A stretch of 64,000 bases of DNA from Sparassis latifolia (lineage: Eukaryota > Basidiomycota > Agaricomycetes > Polyporales > Sparassidaceae): contig CM031561.1 of the NCBI GenBank assembly GCA_018466975.1, forward strand, positions 3,410,001 to 3,474,000, read 5' to 3'. Shown one piece after another: positions 55,868 through 64,000 of the stretch. The notes under the pieces were generated by a model, which saw only the letters and a program-made list of their open reading frames with translations, did no database searches and was not told the origin of the DNA. The first letter of the stretch is position 1. The number at the start of each line of letters is the position of its first letter. A program made the translations under genes and the position numbers.

Positions 55868-58539
55868 TTAGTCCGACCCTCCAGCCTGCCGCCGCTTGAT
55901 CAAGCCGAAGAAGCGGCCGCGCTTCTCTTTTTCCTCCTGGTGCAGCCGCACCTCGTACTCGAGCTCCTCATCGGAAATGTTCCCACCGAGCGCATACCAC
56001 ACAACCGTGGCCATACCGATCACGGCGGTCAGCACGCATCTGCAATACAGAAATAAAGACCAACAATCAGCATTCCGCGTACGCAGACCACTCCGCGCAG
56101 GTAGCGAGCATAGGAGACGCACCCAGCCATCGCCCCGATGCCACGCGAGTGCCAGCCATTGTTCTGAGGGTAGGGCCCTAGCGGCAGCCCGCTGAGGTCG
56201 GTCGCAGACGTGTGCCCAGCGGCGTTCCCGGAGTACGGCATCCCGAGCGCCTGGCACTGGTCGTTCATGAACTGTGGGACCTGACCCCGCTCCTGCGCGA
56301 TGAGTGGTGCCTCGACGAGCTGCAGCGCGAGCCCGACTTCCAAATGCCACTCGATGTGACCTGTGGTGCGCATGCACGGTCAGTGCATATGCACAACAGC
56401 GGGAGGGTGTAAGAAAGATGACAACTCACAGTGGAAGAACCAGACGCCAGGGTTATCGGCAATGAAGCGGAGCGTCACCGAGCTCCCGCCCATGACTTGC
56501 ACGGTGTCGCGCCGGACGGGGTTCAGCTGCGACTCGTTGATGGGCGGGTTCAGCTCTGGGTCGTCCGAGAGATAGTTCGTCGCGCGGTTTACGATCTGGA
56601 ACTGATGCCCATGCATATGGCTGATATATACCGCAAACAAAAAATTATTATGGATGCATTGCAGACATGGAGGAGGCGGAGACGAACAAGGGGTGCTTCC
56701 CGGTGTCGCCGTTCATTAGGACGATGTCGACGACGCTCAGGTGGTCGAGGACGAAAGTGAGCGCGCCGTACGCTTCTGCGACGGTCGCGTTCTCTCCCAA
56801 CGATAGCTCCGAGAAGACCGCAGGCACGAGCGGCGGGTTATACGTCGTCCCGTTGAACATCGCATGGTTCGTGCCGTCGTCCATCGTGTCGAACACGAAC
56901 TCGACAGCGATCGTGTAATCTGCAGGCTGCATCCCAATCACATTAAGCGGCACCAGGTTTGTGTCCTCGATGTTAGTCAGGTTGTAGACAGGGCTGAGGT
57001 TAGTGATCGGCGCGGAGGAGTTGTAGGTAATGGACGAGGTGACATCTGCATTTCCGTCAGCGTCTGCATCGGAGACGGTTGGGTGGTAGAACGTACTAGG
57101 GTTGAGCCCTGGGGGGACCTTGTCGAACATAACTGTGTCCATTCTGGCGTGGACTGCCCAGTTGGAAGACGTATCGTTGCGCGCCGTCACGAGAATGGAG
57201 TATCTCTGCGCGACGGTGATTTCCAGCATATCTGCGGGATATTCTTCCACGTCCGTCTACAGTTTTTATTATCAGCAATCAGAGGGAAGATAAGACGTCG
57301 CTTCGCATACACCGTCAACTTCGATGATGCGCATCTCGTGTCCGTCTATCCAGAAGTACTGTGCTGCGAATCCTCCTACATTGATGAGCCGCAGACGGTA
57401 AGTCTTTCCTGGCTAGAACGCAGATCTTCAACGATTAGGTATGAGCCTAAATGAACGCTCGAATGTCGTCACCTCGAATGGCAGCGTGGCGTTCTCATTG
57501 AAACCCACGGCAGCAGTAACAGGGTCCGGATTAGTTCCCGAGATCGGCCCAAGCCACTTGTCATATTGCCCGAAGTACATGATAGCAGAATCTGCAGGGA
57601 TAAGGTTGCGCAAAGCAAACTTAGCACGCTATTCATACAGCGAGATATGATGGAATAGCGGACGGACGCACTGGGAATAGGTTCGGCACCGCCCGGGTTG
57701 GCGATGCTTATGAACTTCTTTAGGAGGACACTCGACTGCTCGTGGTACCACTCGCTGAGGACGACAGTGTACTCTGCGTCGTACGTGTATTTTTCGGTCT
57801 CGGGGTGGATGACCACGGAGGTGCGCAGACCGTCTATGTATTGTCCCTGTTATCGGACAGATCAGCGTTAGATTCTCAGCAAAGATCGAAGAAGGCAGTA
57901 GCTTCTTAAGGGCCGTATAGAAATGTAGTAGCGTAGAATACTGACCCCGAAGTGCGAGTGCGACCAGTACGTGCCTATTTGGCCGGACTCGTTGATGGGG
58001 ACGATGTAGTCAAATTGCGCGCCGGGGGGGATACCACTGTAGTAGGCAGCATATTAAGCGCACATTATAGGATAGGATAGAAGGGCAGAACACGATCGCA
58101 GGGCGGGACTATGACTTACCACTGAGTGACACCGGTGGTGCCGTCAAACCAAGGGGTGCCATTGAAAAACATGCCGTGGTGATGAACAGTCGTGGGCTGG
58201 TCTAGGGAGTTTGTTACGTGCAGGATGAATGAATCCGAAGAGTTAACGTTCACGGCGGGCAGTCTACAAGGGCAGAAGGAAAATATCAGAGCGTCAAAGA
58301 CAAATAACGGAAAATAACGACGGTAGTAATTGCGCAAAGTACATAGATCAAAGGAAATACATATAGACGAGTCGTAGGATGTCAGAGACTTACGGCCAAG
58401 TGCCATTGACACCGATAACTTGACGAGGGTACAGGCCGTCGGGATTGACGTCGTGAACGTAAGTGATGTTCCACCATTGTTCTTGTACTCCCGCAAAGAC
58501 GGGCGCGACCACGAAGAGAAGAGGAAGGACGCGCTGCAT
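55868..58539 (-). CDS. FET3: Multicopper ferroxidase Fet3
   Basis: Fet3 oxidises Fe2+ to Fe3+ at the plasma membrane, handing iron directly to the permease Ftr1. The start at 58539 gives signal peptide [17 protein letters not shown]. The four copper segments are present in order: VHHHGMF (near 58180), TYWSHSHFG (near 57965), HMHGHQFQ (near 56610) and [13 protein letters not shown], rebuilt across the intron at about 56360-56430. Other Fet3-like stretches are [28 protein letters not shown] and [14 protein letters not shown]. Several N-glycosylation sequons precede a single C-terminal membrane helix ([17 protein letters not shown]) and a short basic tail. About a dozen introns are implied. It lies head to head with FTR1, and four GATA boxes between them indicate joint control by iron. 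Confidence 0.95.
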
Positions 58540-59298
58540 CGTGACAGAGGCGAGCGTTCCCGGAAAGGGAAGGGTGGGTCGGGAGAGATGGGCGAGGATG
58601 GCGGAGCAGAGCAGATCAGCGGGGGTGGAGGGTGGAAGAGAGATTAGATAAATGGGTGGAGGGATTCGGAATTCGGGGGTGCGCGGTAAGTCAGGGCTAG
58701 AAGGGATGAGACGATGGAACTGACTTCGAGTGGCCACCGCCTGAACATGCTCGCTGCTTGGAAGATCAAAAATTTTATCTGATAAGGACTCACCTCATTA
58801 TGATCGAAAATCTGAGATTGCGTACTTGGCGCCGGGCTAAAGTTATCTGATAATCATACGACCCCTCTTCGGCCGATGCTCCGCAGCACGGCTCGTCTTG
58901 GCTCTTCCGGGTTCCTGCACACAGGCTGGAGGAGCAAAGAAGCAATGGCAAAGTGAAGGCGATGGGAAGAGACTGAGCAATGACTGCAGTGTCACGTAAG
59001 TCACGAAGCGCCTGGTTGGCCCATCTGGAAGGCTGGAACAAGATGCTTGGGGATTCTGCACTTTCCCGCAAAAGGTGGTCTCGAATCCTTGGCTCGGCTT
59101 GGTCGCGGAAGCGAGCAGCACGTGCTTGATGGTGCTGAGTTATCTGATAAGATGAAGACGTGGCCTGATCGCGTGTCGTGCTATCTGATAATTTTTCCCC
59201 GTCTATAAACACCCGACCGTCCTTCTCCCCATCCTCTAGCCGTCCGACCTAGCGGCTGTCTCCTCTCAGACGAGTCCCACGTCTTCTCTGTAGTCGCA
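58540..59298. promoter_or_regulatory. Shared FET3/FTR1 divergent promoter with four ATCTGATAA iron boxes
   Basis: The 759-bp region between the two start codons contains the exact 9-mer ATCTGATAA four times, all on the plus strand: 58777-58785, 58845-58853, 59142-59150 and 59183-59191. This matches ATCWGATAA, the known binding consensus of the fungal iron-sensing GATA repressors SreA, Urbs1 and Sre1. Two boxes lie about 240-310 bp from FET3 and two about 110-160 bp from FTR1. A TATA-like CTATAAA sits at 59203-59209, about 90 bp before FTR1. The layout predicts joint repression in high iron. Confidence 0.85.
59203..59209 (+). promoter_or_regulatory. TATA box of FTR1
   Basis: CTATAAA lies about 90 bp upstream of the FTR1 start codon and just downstream of the fourth ATCTGATAA box. 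Confidence 0.55.
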
Positions 59299-60842
59299 AT
59301 GGCAAGGAATCTTTTCTCTGTCCCGATCTACTTCATTGTCTTCCGTGAGACTGTCGAGGCAGCCATCATCATCTCCGTCCTCCTTGGCCTCGTCGAACAG
59401 ATCGTCCACGGAGAGGAGACACAAGAGAATATATCCGAAGCCACAGGTACCTCGGACTCGCTCAACGAAGAGCAGAAGGAGAAGTCTGCTGCCGAGCTCG
59501 GCCAGACCCCCGAGCTCGTCGAGCCCGTGACTGCAGAGAGCGACCAGGACAGCCAACTAAGCACCAAGCGTCTTATCCGGAAGATGCGCATCCAGATTTT
59601 CTTCGGCTCGTTCGTCGGATTGTTCATCGCTCTTGCCATTGGCGCCGCCTTCATTGCCGTCTGGTTCACGCAGGCGAGCAACCTCTGGGCAAAGTCTGAG
59701 AATCTGTGGGAGGGCAAGTCTCCGCGAAATTACTATTGCTCACTGGTATTGACGCTTCACTTCCAGGTATCTTCCAACTAATTGCGTCCATCCTCATTTT
59801 CGTTATGGGTATCGCCATTCTGAAGATGGACCGTGCCAAGCTGAAATGGCGCGTCAAGCTGCAGCGTGCGTTCTCCGGGAAGCGTGGGTGTCTGCATTTC
59901 GCCACCGCAGATTTCAGAGCTGACTTCTTTATACGTAGACATCGGCAGGGGGGAAAGGGCAGGAAAATGGATGCTCTTCTTCATGCCCATGATCACTGTA
60001 CTCCGAGAGGGTTAGTATCCTTCATTGCGCCGATTTCCCTCTGTCCTGAGGTGCCCACGTGTCCACAGCCATGGAAGCCGTTGTCTTCGTCGGCGGTGTT
60101 TCTCTTGGCCAGTCCGCCGTGTCAATTCCCATCGCTGTGGTTGTCGGACTGATCAGCGGTTTGGGCGTCGGATATCTAGTGTACGCATTTGCCAGCCGAA
60201 CGAGTGAGCTTCACCAGTACATCTCCATCTGCACGCGATTTGACCCCTCGTGTCGCAGCCCTGACGATCTTCATGGTGGTGATGACGAACCTCGTCCTCC
60301 TCATAGGTGCAGGCCTCTTCAGTCAGTCAGTCTTCCAACTTCAGGCCCACGCATTCACCCTCCTGTGAGTTCTGCCCGCTCCATGCGGTCCCGCACAATA
60401 ATTAAGGGTGCCATCTGTCGCAGCGTCGGTGCAGAGGTCGACGACACTGGAGGCGACGGCCCGGGCAGCTTCGATGTGCGCGGGAGCGTGTGGCACCTCA
60501 ACTGCTGCAACCCGGAGAACAACCTCAACGGCGGCGGCTGGATGATCTTCAACGCGATCCTCGGCTGGACGAACAGCGCATCCATCGGCACCATCCTTGC
60601 GTATGTCTTCTACTGGCTCGCCGTCATCACCGCTCTGGTGCGCATGAAGTACAAGGAGGTGCCTATCTTGTGGTTTGCATTTTGGCCGATTTGCTGATTT
60701 GCTTTTGGATATGCAGGGGCGCACAAAAATATTTGGCCGCGAATCTGCTGCGGCGGTCCGGCGGAGGGAGCGAACGGAGCAGAGAGAGCAGGCGGAGCGC
60801 ACGGCGCTCGCGCAGGCGGTGCAATCGCAGGGGATCTCGTAG
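59299..60842 (+). CDS. FTR1: High-affinity iron permease Ftr1
   Basis: Ftr1 is the seven-helix plasma-membrane permease that takes up Fe3+ produced by Fet3. The start at 59299 gives MARNLFSVPIYFIVFRETVEAA, so the first REXXE iron motif is RETVE in helix 1. A Glu/Ser-rich loop of about 50 residues follows (QENISEATGTSDSLN). Next come IFFGSFVGLFIALAIG, NLWEG joined to IFQLIASILIFVMG across a GC-AG intron (59714-59766), and the second motif REGME, joined to AVVFVGGVSLGQS across an intron near 60014-60069. HLNCCNPENNLNGGGWMIFNA and ILGWTNSASIGTILAY match the family's conserved C-terminal region. The last exon is a charged cytosolic tail ending VQSQGIS, stop at 60840-60842. About seven introns are implied. 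Confidence 0.95.
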
Positions 60843-60989
60843 AGGGAAGTCTGCTCCCCGTTTCTCGCTCCCCGGCACGCGCGCCGTCTGCCGTAGGAGA
60901 GAGAAAAAAATCTAATGTTTTTGTATTCATGACCGCTCGTCGGATACCTGGGCATGTATCATATACCTCACGCACGATAACGCAAAATA

Positions 60990-61574
60990 GTATGTTGTAA
61001 CAACGCTCCGTACCTCTGGGTGGATGTGCAGTGGTGCGAACGATTAGGGGGGAGGATCGAAACGCCTGTGGATGCGTATGGACGCGGGGACGCGAAGTTC
61101 CTCCAGATGGTCAAACGAGCATGCGGGACGACGCCTGGCCTTCCACGCGAATTCCCTTGTTCTGTGCAGCGAGAACCTATGACCATTGAATGGGCCTAAG
61201 CGACTGAATTCCAGGAACCACAGCTCCGCCTGGCGCACGTTAGTGGGCGAGGACGGTTCGCCAGCACCTTCACGATGGGCTCGCCCCAAAGAGACCTTGA
61301 CGCTGCCATCGACGCCACCGGACCCAACAATCTCCGAGAAGTGGGCGCCTTCAGCGCACTTAATTTGAAGCTCTGCTCTCCAAAGGGATTCAAGCTTGAC
61401 TCCGATGGTAATCAGAGCATTTCCGAAGGCATCTGAGCCTGATTATGTGACGGTGGGACAGCGACTTCTGGAGCGAGACAACGGACACTCTTCGCGGAGG
61501 GCAGCGCGGTGAGCGCGAACTTGAACCTGTCCGTGACGCAGCGCGGGACCGAGCTCCTCAAACAGAGAGGACAT
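60990..61574 (-). CDS. Doubtful gene, unrecognised
   Basis: A minus-strand Met at 61574 gives MSSLFEELGPALRHGQ. Another frame nearby reads FKFALTALPSAKSVRCLAP, and after a possible intron ALITIGVKLESLWRAELQI, ISEIVGSGG-like (FSEIVGSGGVDGSVKV) and VRQAELWFLEFSRLG follow. Coding character is suggested by the long open middle frame, but boundaries are unclear and no family is recognised. The start is 127 bp from an ATCTGATAA box, so iron-linked expression is possible but speculative. It could equally be decayed sequence. Confidence 0.25.
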
Positions 61575-61700
61575 TCCGCGGCGGGGGTGTGTGCGCCGAT
61601 CTATCGGAATAGGGTGACACTAATCAAGGTTTCACTTTTTTTATCGCATGCAGATCAGATTAAAGCAGGCGGAAGCTGACGGCAACGAAATGGGGGCGCT

Positions 61701-61709
61701 ATCTGATAA
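61701..61709 (+). promoter_or_regulatory. Fifth ATCTGATAA (SreA/Urbs1-type) box
   Basis: An exact copy of the 9-mer found four times in the FET3/FTR1 promoter. It lies about 860 bp downstream of FTR1 and 127 bp upstream of the doubtful minus-strand gene. Confidence 0.5.
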
Positions 61710-62954
61710 GATCAGGAGACCCATCTCTCCGAGGGCGAGGGCGGCGATGAGCACGAAAATACACTTGCTGGCCTGGCCATGCACCATCCTGGGCGCTGGA
61801 GCCCCTTATGGGAAAGAGGTGAACCGGGGTGGTCGGGTAATTAACGTCATGTCGTGCACGGCCGAGCGGCACGTACATAACGACATGCTCCAGTGCCCAG
61901 CCAATCATGACACATGACATGGTGGGACTGCAGTGCGCCCACGGTCGACCCTTCCGGCACTAGGCAGAGCATTTGCAAACGCAGGAGTTGTCGTCCTTGC
62001 AAAATGGGAACGCGCAGAATAATTGTTGCTCTGGGTACTTGAGCTGCGAAGAGCGTCAGCTGACGCCCGTCACCATGCAGCATCACCCGCAGATCAACAA
62101 ATCGCTCAACACATATCTCGTCACAGATAGCGGTATTTGTTCAAGGTGCACCAGACGGGAGGGTGCTTTGTGCAGCAGTGCTAGAAGCAAGACGAAAGGA
62201 AACGCCCGACGTCGCAGCATTAACTCATGACAATGCGCCAGCAGTCTGGTGGCTCACAGAATTCAATGCATTAATATCGCAGATCGTCCGGGAGTAATGC
62301 GGGGCAACCCAGTGACGTCGAGTCGTGAGCTGGGCTATACCGGGCATAGTGTTCGTACACCTGGAGGGTCGCAAATAGCCTATTGGCGCACATGCCACAA
62401 CAGAAGTATTCGGCAAGGCGAGACAAGAAGAGCGTCGAGCATATGCATTCGCCTTAGGGGATAAAGCGCTGTTAGGATAAATGCACTATTCGACGAAGAA
62501 AGCTCTTCTCAAGTAAACAGCCGCAAACGTTAAACAATGCCGTTGTCGCAGAGAATAGACCACGCCTTGCCCAATAAGGCATCTTCAGAGCCAAGTGGAA
62601 GTCGGAACGATAATGCAGGGACGCAGAAGCTAGAAGTAAGCGGGCAATGATTCGCAGTGCCTGAAGCAGCTGCATGTGACGCCGCTCGAAGTCATCGGTG
62701 GATGCCTATGTACGTGATGATGGATGAGGATGAGTGGTTATCATGGAAGTCGCGTCACCTCGTGCCCGCCTGGACGATAATTGAGGCGAAACCATACGGG
62801 CAAGACTGGAATGCTGGAGCGGTGCGGTATCTGGCAACGCCCGAGACACTTACAGCAAGCCGGGGGGTTAGGCTATGACAAATGCTCGCATTCCTTGTTC
62901 GTGGTCTACAAAAAGATCATACAGTGCAAGACAGTAATACAGATAAGACAGAAA

Positions 62955-63513
62955 TCACGTATTCACCACATCCATCTTCAGCAGTACAGCTTTCTCGCAT
63001 ACAGGACATCGGAGGTTCTCTGCAAGCTCCTGAATGATGCACCTGTGCATGTCATGGGATCAGTCCGGACGAGCAAAAATACTGGAACACTCGCACCTCT
63101 TGCAGAATATATGGCCACACATCGTGGAAGTCGGCTCTTCGCATGCAGCTTTTCCACATATTCTGCAATGCCAAGATGGGCCGACAGTGTAGTCACCTGC
63201 CTTACGTTGTGCAACGCTGTCGTTGATCGGGACTAGAGAAAGACAAGTATGAACAGGCATAATGCACGCTCGTGGACAAGTAAGACTCACCTCCCCCGCT
63301 ATAAGCTGGCGAGAGGGGTGGACGAATTATGATCGGGCGTAGACCAGGATCACTGTCCCAAGACGAAGATCGAGTAGAGGCACAGCCTTCAGAGGGTTGC
63401 ACTAGTACATCCGCAACCATATATTCAGAAGAGTTTTCATTGGAATGTGCACTCGGAGACCGAAGTCGGGGAAGCACTTGGAGAGGTTCTACACGAGTTA
63501 ACACCCCGGCCAC
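62955..63513 (-). CDS. RING-finger protein, C-terminal part (probable E3 ubiquitin ligase)
   Basis: On the minus strand, the exon from 63513 reads EYMVADVLVQPSEGCAST and PIIIRPPLSPAYSGG, a Ser/Pro-rich stretch. After a 60-nt intron it continues VPINDSVAQRKAGDYTVGP and then a C3HC4 RING: WHCRICGKAACEEPTSTMCGH, with IFCKRC and, across another intron at about 63003-63053, IIQELAENLRCPVC. The end is EKAVLLKMDVVNT, stop at 62955-62957. The full metal-ligand set (CxxC, CxHxxC, CxxC) is visible. RING domains usually recruit E2 enzymes. The N-terminal exons probably extend rightward through 63514-64000, where coding-like fragments occur, but I could not join them. Confidence 0.7.
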
Positions 63514-64000
63514 GACAAATCATTAGCCACCAAGGACATCGTCCACGTAAAAAATCGAGAAAAAGAGGGGACGTACCAACTGGATCTCTGACACAGCGTA
63601 TCGGGCTGGCGCTGAACACGAAACTCGTCGGTACGATAGCATGGCATTGCATGAAAAAGCTCATTACCGTGCGCACGTCAATCCTACGCAGTCCGGTTCC
63701 ACAGCACCCCATTGTGGTTGCCTTCCACGGGTACGCTGGAACGCTGGTGGCGACGTGAAAGAATTTGTGTTTGTCGAAGTAGAGAATGGCGGCGATCGCC
63801 TTCCAGGTACGGTGCAATAGGTTGGCAGTGGCGTACCCACACTGCCAGTGAGCTCGCGAGAGGAGGAATATGAATTATTTGATCATCGCGAAACCAGCAT
63901 GACGGTGATCTGTTGCAACATGTTCTTCGCGCGAATATGATCGAAGGGCTCTTGCTCCTGCACCCACTCCTGCTCCTGTGCCCCACTGTTGACGCTGTTT
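63514..64000 (-). other. Probable upstream exons of the RING-finger gene (unresolved)
   Basis: The minus strand here has coding-like pieces, such as LLHRTWKAIAAILYFDKHKF and EEHVATDHRH-type stretches at the right edge (QEQEWVQEQEPFDHIRAKNM). No single chain of exons could be built and no domain is recognised. They may belong to the RING-finger gene or to a separate one cut by the window end. Confidence 0.3.

Larger units (their letters stand above)
60843..62954. other. Region with one doubtful gene and a further iron box
   Basis: Apart from the weak minus-strand candidate at 60990-61574, no gene is supported. A fifth ATCTGATAA box is at 61701-61709. The rest has short open frames with no domain. 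Confidence 0.35.

Noticed and set aside
1..64000. CRISPR arrays, bacterial operons, rRNA genes, origin-like sites
   Set aside because: Searched by eye for regular short repeats with spacers, Shine-Dalgarno-led gene runs and rRNA signatures; none seen, and the genome is clearly eukaryotic.

Overview
The window is nuclear DNA of a filamentous basidiomycete, most likely a wood-associated Agaricomycete close to Polyporales. This is inferred from dense spliced genes with introns of about 50-65 nt, no operons or bacterial ribosome binding sites, and gene content such as a Fet3/Ftr1 pair, an Agaricomycete-style P450, a GH18 chitinase and the basidiomycete nucleotidyltransferase-like family. Exon structures were read by eye from splice sites and frame continuity, so coordinates span start to stop and include introns.

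Left part (1-13 kb): a MOV10-type RNA helicase with three N-terminal U1-type zinc fingers, running off the left edge. Next comes the proteasome ATPase RPT6, whose 3' end lies in a 1.35-kb tandem duplication with one intact and one indel-riddled copy. An orphan nucleotidyltransferase-like gene and the mitochondrial Mg2+ channel MRS2 follow.

Middle (13-30 kb): a palindromic MITE-like element, a single-pass surface protein, a mitochondrial TPR protein, a polytopic membrane protein, a P-loop kinase-like gene with an RG-rich tail, a hAT-type MITE with a perfect 8-bp target-site duplication, two intron-containing tRNAs (Val-UAC, Asp-GUC), SWC5, an UNC45-like MYND protein and CIA1.

Right-centre (30-50 kb): a ubiquitin protease with a frameshift just before its catalytic Cys box, a P450 with one nonsense codon, HIS5, a secreted Ser-rich protein with a Kex2 site, serine hydroxymethyltransferase with an 8-nt microexon and two possible starts, a GH18 chitinase, a Rossmann-fold oxidoreductase-like gene and a type-B carboxylesterase.

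Right (50-64 kb): a gene-poor stretch, SRP19 (SEC65), a small JTB-like membrane protein, then the high-affinity iron uptake pair FET3/FTR1, divergently transcribed from a 760-bp promoter with four exact ATCTGATAA boxes, the consensus of the iron-sensing GATA repressor SreA/Urbs1. A RING-finger gene closes the window. The clearest functional unit is this ferroxidase-permease module. The most unusual structural features are the RPT6 duplication, four GC-AG introns, the microexon and the MITE. No wholly new multi-gene system was recognised.
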